Assembly: GCA_963775505.1 (NCBI GenBank)
Contig: CAVZIL010000009.1
Coordinates: forward strand, 62,001 to 126,000
Origin: JAIBJN01 sp963775505
Lineage (GTDB): Bacteria; Actinomycetota; Thermoleophilia; Gaiellales; Gaiellaceae
DNA length: 64,000 nt
Reading direction: 5' to 3'
Shown: positions 43,794 through 52,336 of the stretch, one piece after another
Layout: each line of letters starts with the position of its first letter
Numbering within the stretch: the first letter of the stretch is position 1
Position numbers and translations under genes: made by a program
Notes under the pieces: model-generated
Seen by the model: only the letters and a program-made list of their open reading frames with translations
Databases searched by the model: none
Told to the model about the DNA's origin: nothing

Positions 43794-44981
43794 CGCTGGT
43801 CTCGGTCGAGCGGGAGGCGCGTGCTGAGGACGAAGCCGCCTCCGGTTGCTGTTCCTGCGCTCATCTCGCCGCCGTAGATCTTGACGCGCTCGCGGATGCC
43901 GACGAGCCCGTGCCCGAGGCCATCGCTTGTCGCGCTGCCCTGGCCGTTGTCGCGTACCTCGATCCCGAGCTCGTGCTGCCCATAACGGAAGGTCACATCC
44001 GCGTCGCTGGCGTGCGCGTGCTTGAGCGCGTTGGTGAGGCCCTCCTGAACGATGCGATAGGCAGAGAGGTCGACCCCTCGCGGGAGCGGGAAGGGCTCGC
44101 CATCGACATGAAGCTCGACGGGCAGTCCGGCCCGGCCGATCTCGTCCAGCAGTGAGTCGAGGCCGTCGAGGCCGGGCTGGGGCGAGAGCTCGGCCTCGTC
44201 CCCGTCGCGGCGCATGGCGGCCAGGAGACCGCGCATCTCGGCAAGCGCCATGCGGCCGGCGCGCTCGACGTCCCTGAGCGCGTCGCGGTCCTCGGCCAGC
44301 GCATCGGGGAGCTGGTGTCGAACGGCGCCGACCCGGAGCACCATCACGCTGACGGCGTGCGCGACGATGTCGTGGAGCTCGCGCGCGATCCGCGCGCGCT
44401 CCTCCGCCACGGCGACGCGTGCGGCCGCCTCGCGCTCGCTGTTCCGCCTGGGCCGCGCGGAGCTCCGCCGCCTCGGCCTTCTCTGCACGCTCGCGCAGGG
44501 CGAAGCCGGCGGCCCAGGCGATCCCGAAGTCGACGGGAATGAAGATGAGCTCCGCGGTCAGGTGGCCGGGGATGTTGTAGACGACGGTCGTGATGCTGCC
44601 GAGGACGATCGCCAATCCGGTCCAGGCCAGCCTGATGTCGCGCACGTTCCCGAGCAGGAACGCCGACGCCAGTCCGACGGGGAACAGGCTGACCATGAAC
44701 GGGATCAGAATTGGGTCGACGAACGACAGTGCAGCCGCGATGAGCCAGTACGCCGCGGGACCGGCGAACGGGAAGCGCCGGCGGGCGAAAAGCGGGAGCA
44801 CCAGGCACGCCACGGCAGGCACCGAGAACCACAACGCCGTGTCAGGCGCGCCGGGCGAGTTTCGTCCGATAACGAGCTCGAGCATGGCTGCGACGGCCAG
44901 GGCGCCGATCAGCAGCTCGAACCAGTACTCGCGCCCGACGTAGCTGATTCTGCTTCGGCTCACGAGCTGAACGTATCGCAC
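43790..44981 (-). CDS. NarL-type sensor histidine kinase, frameshifted
   Basis: The N-terminal five- or six-helix membrane sensor (from GTG 44981: FELLIGALAVAAMLELVIG...) and the linker RERAEKAEAAELRAAQAE are in one frame. The HisKA_3 and ATPase parts (RARIARELHDIVAHAVSVMV, NALKHAHASD, RDNGQG, GHGLVGIRERV) are in another. One extra base near 44441-44446 explains it; joined length is about 396. LHDIVAH holds the phosphorylated His. Controls the response regulator; signal unknown. Confidence 0.85.
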
Positions 44982-44996
44982 GGTCGGACGAATCGC

Positions 44997-45014
44997 CTCC
45001 TACCCGAGTAGGAG
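44997..45014. promoter_or_regulatory. 18-bp palindrome upstream of the two-component genes
   Basis: CTCCTAC-CCGA-GTAGGAG is a perfect 7-bp inverted repeat 16 nt before the kinase start and in the divergent region with the MMPL operon. A LuxR-type regulator site used for autoregulation, and perhaps for the transporter, is a fair inference. Confidence 0.5.
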
Positions 45015-45158
45015 CCGGGCTCGTCGGCGGGTCGGAGTTCGAATCGTCGGCAGGTGCAGGCTCGAATCCGGCTTTGCGACGACGTTTTCTCGACGCCGCG
45101 CTCTTAGCGTCGGGGCATGCAATCGCGCCACCAAGCGCCCGGACGAGAAGGAGGAGCC

Positions 45159-45359
45159 ATGAGCCCCACCGCACGGCAGACCCGCGAGCTCGCCGCCCGC
45201 GAGAGCGACGGCATCCACGTCCTCTTGCTCTGGCACCCGCGCGAGAACACCCTGACCGTCTCGGTCGAGGACGCGCGTCTCGGAGATCGCTTCCAGCTCG
45301 CGGTCCCGCCTGAACGCGCCCTCGATGCCTTCTACCACCCCTTCGCCCATGCCGCGTGA
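45159..45359 (+). CDS. Small conserved actinobacterial protein, 66 residues
   Basis: ATG 45159 with AAGGAGGAG 3-11 nt upstream. Pattern DGIHVLLLWHPRENTLTVSV and ALDAFYHPFAHAA matches small soluble proteins often seen in actinobacterial genomes, of unknown function. 37 nt ahead of the MMPL gene, probably the same operon; ATG 45117 is an alternative start without good spacing. Confidence 0.65.
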   Translation: MSPTARQTRELAARESDGIHVLLLWHPRENTLTVSVEDARLGDRFQLAVPPERALDAFYHPFAHAA

Positions 45360-45396
45360 CGAGGGCAGAAGTCGCCCTCCTGAAAGGAGAACCGTC

Positions 45397-47628
45397 ATGT
45401 TCCGCACGAACCACGGCAATCAGTCCCACAACGTGGCGGCCCGGATGGGTCGCTGGAGCGCCGACCACTGGAAGACAGCGACGTTCGGGTGGTTGGCGTT
45501 CGTCCTCGTCGCCTTCGCTCTCGGCGGCATGACGGGGACGAAGACGATCGATCCGAACGCCGCCGGCCCGGGCGAGTCCGGCCGGATGGACCAGATTCTC
45601 GAGGCCGGCTTCAAGCAGCCTGCGGCCGAGAGCGTCCTCGTCCAGAGCAGCTCGCTCTCCGCCGCCGACCCCGCCTTCACGGCGGCGGTCGAGGACGTCG
45701 TCGCGCGGGTCTCGAAGCTCGATGCCGTCCAGAACGTCCGCTCGCCGCTTGATCCGGCCAACGTCGGTCAGATCTCCGCCGACGGCCGCTCCGCGCTCGT
45801 CGAGTTCGAGATCCGTGGCGCGAAGGCCGACGCGGCCGAGAAGATCGACCCGGTTCTCGCCCAGGTCGCGGCTGCGCAGGAGGCGCATCCGCAGCTCTTC
45901 ATCGGGGAGTTCGGGTACGCCAGCGCGGCCAAGGCCGTCGAGACCGCGTTCGAGGAGGACCTCGGGAAGGCGGGCGTCCTGTCCCTCCCGGTGACGCTCG
46001 TCATCCTCGTGGTCGCCTTCGGAGCGCTGATGGCGGCCGGCATTCCGCTGATCCTCGCCCTGACCGCGGTCTTCGCGACCTTCGGCCTCGTCGCCGTCTC
46101 GAGCCAGTTCGTGCCGGCGGCGATGCAAGCCGGCGCGCTCGTGCTCCTGATCGGGCTCGCGGTCGGCGTTGACTACTCGCTCTTCTACCTCCGGCGCGAA
46201 CGCGAGGAGCGTGCCGCCGGCCGTAGCCCCCGGGACGCCATCGAGATCGCCGCGGCGACCTCCGGGCGTGCCGTGCTCGTCTCCGGCGTCACGGTCATCA
46301 TCGCCATGGCCGGCATGTTCCTGACCGGTAACGAGATCTTCGCGTCGCTCGCCGCCGCGACGATCACGGTGGTCGCGATCGCGATGCTCGGCTCGCTAAC
46401 CGTCCTTCCCGCGCTGCTCTCGCGGCTCGGCGACAAGGTCGACCGGGGCCGTGTCCCGCTCGTCGGCCGCCTCCGCCGCGACGACGGAGAGGGTCGGATC
46501 TGGGGCGCGGTCGTCGACCGCGTCCTGCGGCGGCCGGTCCTCTCCGTGATCCTCGCCGGCGGGTTGCTCGTGGCACTCGCGCTTCCCGCCTTCCAGCTCC
46601 GCATGGCGCAGCCGGGCCCCGACACGTTCCCGAAGTCCATTCCCGCGGTGCAGGCCTACGACCACATGCAGGAGGCCTTCCCGGGTACGGCCCTGCCGGC
46701 CAACGTGGTCGTCAAGGCCCCCGACGTGAACGACCCGGCGATGCAGGCTGCCATCGAGCGGCTCCAGGAGCGGGCGCTCGCCAGCGGCCGCATGCACGAG
46801 CCGATCACGGTCGACGTCAACGACGCGGGCACGGTGGCGAACATCACCATTCCGATCGAAGGCAAGGGAACCGACTCGGTCTCGAACGCCTCGCTGGCCG
46901 AGCTCCGCAACGAGATCGTCCCGAACACCGTGGGTGGCCTTCCGGACGCCGAGACCGGCGTCACGGGCCTCACAGCCCAGTGGAAGGACAGCTCCGACGA
47001 CATCGCCTCGAAGCTGCCCCTCGTCGTCGGGTTCGTGCTCGTGTTCGCCTTCTCGCTCATGCTCGTCGCCTTCCGGTCGCCCGTGATCGCGGCCAAGGCG
47101 ATCGTGCTCAACCTGCTTTCCGTGGGCGCCGCCTACGGCGTGCTGGTGCTCGTCTTCCAGCACGGCGTCGGCAAGAGCTTCCTGGGCTTCAGCTCCACGG
47201 CCGGGATCGACCCCGTCGTACCGCTCCTTCTGTTCGTGATCCTGTTCGGGCTCTCGATGGACTACCACGTGTTCCTCCTGAGCCGGATCAGGGAGCTCGT
47301 CCAGCGGGGCATGTCCACCGACGAGGCCGTCTCGCAGGGCATCAGGTCGACCGCGGGCGTCGTCACGAGCGCCGCGATCGTCATGGTCGCCGTGTTCGCG
47401 GTCTTCATCGCGCTCTCGATGCTGATGTTCAAGCAGTTCGGCGTCGGACTCGCGGTCGCGATCCTGCTCGACGCGACGATCGTCCGCGGGGTGCTCCTGC
47501 CCGCGTCGATGAAGCTGCTCGGCGACTGGAACTGGTACCTGCCGAGCTGGCTCGAGTGGCTCCCTCGGTTCGACCTCGGGGAGTCCGAGGCTCCGACCGA
47601 GACCAAGCCGACCCCAGCATCCGCCTAG
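45397..47628 (+). CDS. MMPL/RND-family transporter
   Basis: 743 residues, ATG with AAAGGAGA 7-14 nt upstream. Two repeats, each with one helix, a large outer domain and five or six helices. GLAVGVDYSLFYLRR and FGLSMDYHVFLLSRI are the two MMPL motifs with the proton-relay Asp-Tyr pairs. Such proteins export lipids or hydrophobic compounds. Divergent from the two-component system, and followed by a hairpin and the hydrolase gene. Confidence 0.93.
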   Translation: MFRTNHGNQSHNVAARMGRWSADHWKTATFGWLAFVLVAFALGGMTGTKTIDPNAAGPGESGRMDQILEAGFKQPAAESVLVQSSSLSAADPAFTAAVEDVVARVSKLDAVQNVRSPLDPANVGQISADGRSALVEFEIRGAKADAAEKIDPVLAQVAAAQEAHPQLFIGEFGYASAAKAVETAFEEDLGKAGVLSLPVTLVILVVAFGALMAAGIPLILALTAVFATFGLVAVSSQFVPAAMQAGALVLLIGLAVGVDYSLFYLRREREERAAGRSPRDAIEIAAATSGRAVLVSGVTVIIAMAGMFLTGNEIFASLAAATITVVAIAMLGSLTVLPALLSRLGDKVDRGRVPLVGRLRRDDGEGRIWGAVVDRVLRRPVLSVILAGGLLVALALPAFQLRMAQPGPDTFPKSIPAVQAYDHMQEAFPGTALPANVVVKAPDVNDPAMQAAIERLQERALASGRMHEPITVDVNDAGTVANITIPIEGKGTDSVSNASLAELRNEIVPNTVGGLPDAETGVTGLTAQWKDSSDDIASKLPLVVGFVLVFAFSLMLVAFRSPVIAAKAIVLNLLSVGAAYGVLVLVFQHGVGKSFLGFSSTAGIDPVVPLLLFVILFGLSMDYHVFLLSRIRELVQRGMSTDEAVSQGIRSTAGVVTSAAIVMVAVFAVFIALSMLMFKQFGVGLAVAILLDATIVRGVLLPASMKLLGDWNWYLPSWLEWLPRFDLGESEAPTETKPTPASA

Positions 47629-47642
47629 AACCGACTGGTCAA

Positions 47643-47666
47643 CCCCCGGGCCTCGTGGCCCGGGGG
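47643..47666 (+). terminator. Strong GC hairpin between MMPL and hydrolase genes
   Basis: A perfect 10-bp stem (CCCCCGGGCC 47643-47652, GGCCCGGGGG 47657-47666) with a TCGT loop starts 14 nt after the MMPL stop. No T-tract follows. It may end most transcripts or set the ratio of MMPL to hydrolase. Confidence 0.5.
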
Positions 47667-47689
47667 GTGACCGCTGAAAAGGAGCCGCC

Positions 47690-49750
47690 ATGACCGCATT
47701 CACCCCCACACGAATCGTCGCCCTCGTTCTCGTTGCGCTCGGCATCCTCGGGCTCGCGTATCTCCGCTTCGCCCCCGACACGGATCCGGTCTCGGTGCCC
47801 TCCGGCGCCCAGGCCGGCGACCTGATCCTCGAGAACTGCGAGTACGGCACCGAGGCCGGCAGCTACGAAGCCGAATGCGGAACGCTCGTCGTCCCCGAGA
47901 ACCGGGCCGACCCGGACTCGAGGCTGATCGCGCTTCCGGTGACCCGCATCAAAGCCAGGTCCGACAACCCGGCCGAGCCGATCTTCCGTCTCCAGGGCGG
48001 CCCCGGTATTACCAACATGGAGTTCGCCAGGGCGAGCCGCTTCGCGGACGACCACGACGTCGTCCTCGTCGGCTATCGCGGCGTGGACGGCTCCGTCCGG
48101 CTCGACTGCCCGGAGGTCGTCTCCGCACTCAAGCACTCCACGGATCTCCTCGACGAGAAGTCGTTCAGTGCCCACGGCGATGGCTTGAAGGCCTGCGCCG
48201 ACCGGCTCACGAGCGAAGGTGTCGACGTCGCCGGCTACGGCCTGCCGCAGCAGGCCGAGGACCTCGAGGCCGTGCGGGTGGCTCTCGGCTACGACCGAAT
48301 CGACCTCGTCAGCGAGAGTGTCGGGACGCGCACCGCGATGATCTACGCGTGGGAGCATCCCGAGAGCGTCCACCGGTCGGTGATGATCGCTGGCAACCCG
48401 CCCGGGCACTTCCTCTGGGACGGAGAGACGACGAACGAGCAGATCGCCCGCTACGGCGAACACTGCTCGAAGGACGAGTCCTGCAGTGCTCGAACGGACG
48501 ACCTCGCTGCTTCCATGCGGCAGACGATGGCCGACATGCCCGATCGCTGGTTCTTCCTGCCGATCAAGGACGGGAACGTCCGCGTCACCTCGTTCTTCGG
48601 GCTCATGGAAACGACGGCTGACGCGGCAGAGGGGCCCCTCTCCGGCCCGATGACGCTGGGCTCGTGGCTCGCGGCCGCCGACGGCGACGCCAGCGGGTTC
48701 TGGTTCCAGTCGCTTCTCGCCGACATCGCCTTCCCGGAGTCGTTCGTCTGGGGGCAGATGGCCGCCGCCACGAGTCTCGACGCCAAGGTTGCGGCTGAGT
48801 CTTTCTCCTCCGGCAGCTTGAAGCCCGAGACGAACCTGGGCGACGCGGCGACGGCGTTCCTCTGGGGCGGCGGCCGGCTCGCCGACTCGTGGCCGGCGGC
48901 TACGGGCGAGGACCAGTACACCAGCGTGCGGGACTCGGACGTCGAGACGCTCCTCATCTCGGGAGAGCTCGACTTCGCGACGCCGCCGCAAGGGGCGACA
49001 GACGAGCTTTTGCCTCATCTACCGAACGGCAAAGAGGTCGTGTTGCCCGGCTTCGGGCACTCAGGCACCTTCTGGACGGAGCAGCCGGAGGCCGGGACTC
49101 ATCTGATCACCACCTACCTGGCGACCGGCGAGGTCGACGACTCACTCTACGAGCCGCAGGCCGTCGACTTCACCCCCGAGGTCACTCAGACGGCGCTTGG
49201 CAAGGGCATCGGCGGAGCGATGGTGGGCCTCGCGCTCCTGACCGTCGTCTCTCTCCTGTGGATGGCCGGCCGCGTGCGCTGGCTGGGTGGGTACGGACGC
49301 AAGGCGAGCGCCGTGCTGCGGTCGGTGTACGCGGTAGTCCTCGGCCTCGGCGGCTGGTTCGCGGGCGTCCTGATCGTCATCACCACGATGCCGGGGACTC
49401 CGCTCGACAACGAGCTGCTCGCCACCGTGAGCATCGGCGTCCCTGTCGGCCTCGGCGTCTACCTGGCGTGGGTGCGCCGCGACCGGCCGGCCCACGACAA
49501 TCGGATCGGCCTCGCGGCCGCAGCCGGCGGCGCTCTTCTCGGCGCCTGGCTGGGCTTCCACGTTGCGTCCGGCCTGCTCGCCCTGCTCACGGCGATTGCC
49601 GGAGCCGTCGCCGGCGCCAACCTGCTGGTGATCCTGCTCGACGTCTCGCAGGCCCGGTCGACGTCCGATCGGCTCGTGCACGAGGCCGCGGAGGCGGCCG
49701 GCCCCGAGAGCGCCGAGCCGAGAACGCCGATCGGTGCCGGCCTGCGCTGA
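47690..49750 (+). CDS. Alpha/beta hydrolase with C-terminal membrane domain
   Basis: 686 residues. One N-terminal helix (IVALVLVALGILGLAYL), then an extracytoplasmic hydrolase of the tripeptidyl/proline-iminopeptidase-like type: LQGGPGITN (oxyanion), LVSESVGTRTAM (nucleophile Ser in S-x-S-x-G), LLISGELDFATPP (Asp) and LPGFGHSG (His). After about residue 500 come five membrane helices. Ribosome site GAAAAGGAG. Following the MMPL gene, it may process the exported compound. Fusion with a membrane tail is unusual. Confidence 0.8.
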   Translation: MTAFTPTRIVALVLVALGILGLAYLRFAPDTDPVSVPSGAQAGDLILENCEYGTEAGSYEAECGTLVVPENRADPDSRLIALPVTRIKARSDNPAEPIFRLQGGPGITNMEFARASRFADDHDVVLVGYRGVDGSVRLDCPEVVSALKHSTDLLDEKSFSAHGDGLKACADRLTSEGVDVAGYGLPQQAEDLEAVRVALGYDRIDLVSESVGTRTAMIYAWEHPESVHRSVMIAGNPPGHFLWDGETTNEQIARYGEHCSKDESCSARTDDLAASMRQTMADMPDRWFFLPIKDGNVRVTSFFGLMETTADAAEGPLSGPMTLGSWLAAADGDASGFWFQSLLADIAFPESFVWGQMAAATSLDAKVAAESFSSGSLKPETNLGDAATAFLWGGGRLADSWPAATGEDQYTSVRDSDVETLLISGELDFATPPQGATDELLPHLPNGKEVVLPGFGHSGTFWTEQPEAGTHLITTYLATGEVDDSLYEPQAVDFTPEVTQTALGKGIGGAMVGLALLTVVSLLWMAGRVRWLGGYGRKASAVLRSVYAVVLGLGGWFAGVLIVITTMPGTPLDNELLATVSIGVPVGLGVYLAWVRRDRPAHDNRIGLAAAAGGALLGAWLGFHVASGLLALLTAIAGAVAGANLLVILLDVSQARSTSDRLVHEAAEAAGPESAEPRTPIGAGLR

Positions 49751-49810
49751 AGCGTCGGCAAAGGTCGGAGGAAGGAGAGGGCCGCGTGAACGGCCCTCTC
49801 CGGCTGCAAG

Positions 49811-49832
49811 CCTCTGTCGGACTCGAACCGAC
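49811..49832 (-). repeat. 22-nt copy of the tRNA-Thr 3' end (att-like)
   Basis: Bases 49811-49832 are identical to 51354-51375, the T-arm and 3' acceptor part of tRNA-Thr, in the same orientation. The upstream bases to about 49855 (minus strand ATCCTAA loop-like) are a degenerate tRNA-like remnant. It may be an attachment-site duplicate or the remains of another tRNA gene. Confidence 0.6.
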
Positions 49833-49854
49833 TCCGCGTTAGGATTCCGGTCGC

Positions 49855-50721
49855 ATGACGCAAGACACGGCTGCCGCGTGGGCGGCGGCGCAGGTGGAGC
49901 GTGTGCGCGACGATCCGCTGGCGCGCATGGCGCTCCTGTCGCAGACCTACGAGCGGCTGTGCGGCCCGGCACCACGCTACGTGTCGTTCAGGCGTGCGGC
50001 GTTGTCGTTCATGCATTGGCAGGCCGCGCGCGGCGTTCTGCGTCCTCCGGCCGCAGACCCTCCCGGAAGTGGCTGGTGGCGAGCCGTCAATGAGCGGCTG
50101 CTCCGAGATGGGTGTGAGGCCATGGCACGTTCGGCTGGTCTGGGGGGCGAGCCTTCCTCGCGGGCGATCGAGCTTTGGCTGTCGTTCGTCGGCGCCCCGA
50201 CGGCACGCGCCTGGTACCGCGCGCACAACGCCACCGTCGTTTCCGCGTACCTCGAGAGCCGCGACCTCGCCGAGGCGGAGTCGAGGCCGGAGCGCTTCTT
50301 TCTCAACGTCGCTCTGCTGCGCGTTCTCTACGTACACGCGCTTGTCGCGGCCCCCCGTCTCGCCCTCGGTCGCTTCGCCCTCGTCGGCCCGATCCTGGGA
50401 GATCCGCGCCTCGGGATGGCCGGCGCGTACCTCTCCCTCGGCCGTGTGCTTCCGAACCGCTATCCGCTCCTCGACGAGCTGGAGACGTATCTCGTCGACG
50501 AGAACAGCGTCGGACGGATCGTGGACTACGGAGTGATCGGACCCCGGATTCAAGCCCTGTACGCCTGGTCGGCGGGCGAGCTCGGCCATCCGGAATTGCG
50601 TGACCTTGCCCGCGACGGGAGCCCGATCTACGCGTGGTCCTACGAAGACCGCCGCTACTGGATGCTCGCGCAAGAACCGCTGCCGATCCGCGTGCTCCGG
50701 ATGGCCACGGCGACGCGCTGA
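49855..50721 (+). CDS. Hypothetical protein, 288 residues
   Basis: ATG 49855 follows TAGGAT by 9 nt. The sequence is helical and rich in Arg, Trp and Tyr, without signal peptide or clear membrane helices. Notable segments: RAALSFMHWQAARGVL, SGWWRAVNERLLRDG, ELWLSFVGAPTARAWYRAHN and a C-terminal WSYEDRRYWMLAQEP. I do not recognise a family. It lies between the 22-nt tRNA repeat and tRNA-Thr, with msrA. Confidence 0.6.
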   Translation: MTQDTAAAWAAAQVERVRDDPLARMALLSQTYERLCGPAPRYVSFRRAALSFMHWQAARGVLRPPAADPPGSGWWRAVNERLLRDGCEAMARSAGLGGEPSSRAIELWLSFVGAPTARAWYRAHNATVVSAYLESRDLAEAESRPERFFLNVALLRVLYVHALVAAPRLALGRFALVGPILGDPRLGMAGAYLSLGRVLPNRYPLLDELETYLVDENSVGRIVDYGVIGPRIQALYAWSAGELGHPELRDLARDGSPIYAWSYEDRRYWMLAQEPLPIRVLRMATATR

Positions 50722-50826
50722 CGCCGGCTCGGCTCCGAGGCGGCACGGACGGCGTGCGGAACGCTCGGAAGCGCGACCCGCGAGGGTACAGTGACCGCAG
50801 AATCTCGAGCCTCAGGAGGTAGCGCA

Positions 50827-51351
50827 ATGAACGGTTCGGTCGAGAAGGCGATCCTGGCGGGCGGGTGCTTCTGGGGGATGCAGGACCTCATCCGGAAGCG
50901 GCCTGGGGTCGTGTCGACGAGGGTCGGCTACACGGGCGGCGACGTCCCGAACGCCACCTACCGCAACCACGGCACGCACGCGGAGGCGATCGAGATCGTC
51001 TTCGACCCCGAGCAGGCGTCCTACCGCGACCTGCTCGAGTTCTTCTTCCAGATTCACGACCCGACGACGCTCAACCGGCAGGGCAACGACACCGGGACGA
51101 GCTACCGCTCGGGGATCTACTACCTCGACGAGGAGCAGCGCGGCGTCGCGGAGGACACGATCGCCGACGTCGAGGCCTCGGGCCTCTGGCCGGGGAAGGT
51201 CGTTACCGAGGTGGCGCCGGCGGGGCCCTTCTGGGAGGCCGAGCCCGAGCACCAGGATTACCTCGAGCGGTACCCGAACGGGTACACGTGCCATTTCCCG
51301 CGGCCGGACTGGGTCCTGCCACGGCGCGCGGAGACGGCGGCCGCCGGCTAA
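50827..51351 (+). CDS. msrA: Peptide methionine-S-sulfoxide reductase MsrA
   Basis: 174 residues; ATG with AGGAGGT 6-12 nt upstream. Catalytic motif GGCFWG (Cys14), RVGYTGGDVPNATYRNHGTH and FFFQIHDPTTLNRQGND are MsrA marks. Repairs methionine S-sulfoxide in proteins using thioredoxin. No resolving Cys motif is seen near the C-terminus beyond GYTCHF. Its stop codon abuts the 3' end of the antisense tRNA-Thr. Confidence 0.95.
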   Translation: MNGSVEKAILAGGCFWGMQDLIRKRPGVVSTRVGYTGGDVPNATYRNHGTHAEAIEIVFDPEQASYRDLLEFFFQIHDPTTLNRQGNDTGTSYRSGIYYLDEEQRGVAEDTIADVEASGLWPGKVVTEVAPAGPFWEAEPEHQDYLERYPNGYTCHFPRPDWVLPRRAETAAAG

Positions 51352-51423
51352 GCCCTCTGTCGGACTCGAACCGACGACCCCCTCCTTACCATGGAGGTGC
51401 TCTACCGACTGAGCTAAGAGGGC
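51351..51423 (-). tRNA. tRNA-Thr (GGU anticodon)
   Basis: Cloverleaf read on the minus strand: acceptor GCCCTCT with AGAGGGC, D-arm GCTC...GAGC, anticodon stem CCTCC/GGAGG with loop ATGGTAA (GGT), T-arm GTCGG-TTCGAGT-CCGAC, discriminator T. No CCA is encoded. It ends on the msrA stop codon. Confidence 0.95.
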
Positions 51424-51462
51424 GCTCCGGCCCATCGTAGCGTCCTCTTCTCCGACCCGCGA

Positions 51463-51468
51463 TAAGCT
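51463..51468 (+). promoter_or_regulatory. Candidate -10 (TAAGCT) for leaderless transcript
   Basis: TAAGCT ends 7 nt before GTG 51476, with no Shine-Dalgarno sequence between. Confidence 0.45.
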
Positions 51469-51475
51469 GCCCGCC

Positions 51476-51874
51476 GTGAGCGCGAACGAGACCCAGCCGC
51501 GCGGGATCCGGGCTTCCATCCGGCGCGTCGTCGCGCACGCGCGCTCTCTCTCCGAGCTCCAGAAGGAGCTTGCAGCCCTCGAGCTGAAGCAGAAGGCCTC
51601 GTCGCTCGGGGCCGGCGCGGCGCTCGGCGTCGCTGCGGGGGTCATGGCTCTCTACGCCGTCGGCTTCGGGCTCGCCACCGCCGCGGCCGCGCTCGCACTG
51701 GTCGTCGACTGGTGGCTCGCCCTCCTGATCGTCTTCGCCGTGCTCGTCCTGCTCACGGTGATCCTCGGGCTGGTCGCCAAGACGATGGTGAAGAAGGGGA
51801 CGCCGCTCGCGCCCGAGCAGGCGATCGAGGAGGCGCGGCTGACGAAGCAAGCCCTGAGGAGCGGACATGGCTGA
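51476..51874 (+). CDS. Phage holin-like superfamily membrane protein (actinobacterial holin-X type)
   Basis: 132 residues from GTG. An amphipathic N-terminal helix (SLSELQKELAALELKQKA) precedes two membrane helices (ALGVAAGVMALYAVGFGLATA and WWLALLIVFAVLVLLTVILG) and a cytosolic tail. This is a housekeeping actinobacterial membrane protein family named after holins; nothing suggests a prophage here. Overlaps the DUF3618 gene by 8 nt. Confidence 0.82.
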   Translation: MSANETQPRGIRASIRRVVAHARSLSELQKELAALELKQKASSLGAGAALGVAAGVMALYAVGFGLATAAAALALVVDWWLALLIVFAVLVLLTVILGLVAKTMVKKGTPLAPEQAIEEARLTKQALRSGHG

Positions 51875-52067
51875 GAACGGAAGGAACGCAGAGGTGATTC
51901 GCACCGAGCTCTCGAGCGAGCGGAAGCAGCTGACGGACGCGCTCGCCGATCTCCGCGAGGACGTCCAGAGCGCCCGCCGCATCCCGATGATCGTCGGTGG
52001 CGCGCTCCTGGCCGGAATCGCGGCGTTCGCGGCGTTCAAGGCAGTTCACGGCCGCGGCGACGACTAA
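51867..52067 (+). CDS. DUF3618-like small membrane protein
   Basis: 66 residues. NAEVIRTELSSERKQLTDAL is the DUF3618 helix, and one membrane segment (IPMIVGGALLAGIAAFAAF) ends the protein. Commonly co-encoded with the holin-X-type protein in actinobacteria; function unknown. Confidence 0.8.
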   Translation: MAENGRNAEVIRTELSSERKQLTDALADLREDVQSARRIPMIVGGALLAGIAAFAAFKAVHGRGDD

Positions 52068-52078
52068 GAACTAAGGCC

Positions 52079-52122
52079 GGTCCTACCCCGAAGGCGGGAT
52101 GGTCCTAGCCCTGCAGCGGGAT
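52079..52122. repeat. Two tandem 22-nt imperfect repeats
   Basis: GGTCCTACCCCGAAGGCGGG+AT and GGTCCTAGCCCTGCAGCGGG+AT stand head to tail. Both keep GGTCCTA at the left and GCGGGAT at the right, and each can fold as a short CCC/GGG hairpin. They lie just after the DUF3618 stop and ahead of a 30-codon ORF; a structured leader or tandem binding sites are possible. Confidence 0.5.
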
Positions 52123-52186
52123 GGCGGGCGCCCTCGCGGCGACCGATGCGAACAGTGCTCTTCTCCCGATCCGAAAGGACCCGAGC

Positions 52187-52279
52187 ATGCAGCACCTTCG
52201 CGTTCTCTCCCTCCGCATCGGCGTCACGGCCGCCCTCGTGCTCGCCGCGCTTCCGGCCGCCGGCTGGAAGTGGGGCTAG
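52187..52279 (+). CDS. Candidate 30-residue membrane/secreted micropeptide
   Basis: ATG with AAAGGAC 7-13 nt upstream. The translation begins MQHLRVLSLRIGV, continues with an Ala/Leu helix (TAALVLAALPAAG) and ends WKWG. It looks like a signal sequence with a short aromatic-basic tail. The gap 52068-52336 holds nothing else that codes on the plus strand. Support is limited to the ribosome site and composition. Confidence 0.4.
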   Translation: MQHLRVLSLRIGVTAALVLAALPAAGWKWG

Positions 52280-52336
52280 CAAGTCGCGCTCCGAACAGCA
52301 AGCTCCTCACCAACTGGCGCCGTCTCGGGAACGGCG

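Noticed and set aside
43794..44981. A single fused kinase-regulator protein
   Set aside because: The open frame joins the kinase sensor to the regulator only through non-coding shadow; the regulator's ATG overlaps the kinase stop (ATGA) and the kinase catalytic part is in another frame.
45092..45115. CGACGC...GCGTCG inverted repeat before the small protein as an operator
   Set aside because: Six-bp arms of GC-rich sequence occur easily by chance here; the 18-bp palindrome nearby is much stronger.
51476..51874. Holin as evidence of a prophage
   Set aside because: It is the housekeeping actinobacterial holin-X-like family paired with DUF3618; no phage structural, lysin or integrase genes are nearby.
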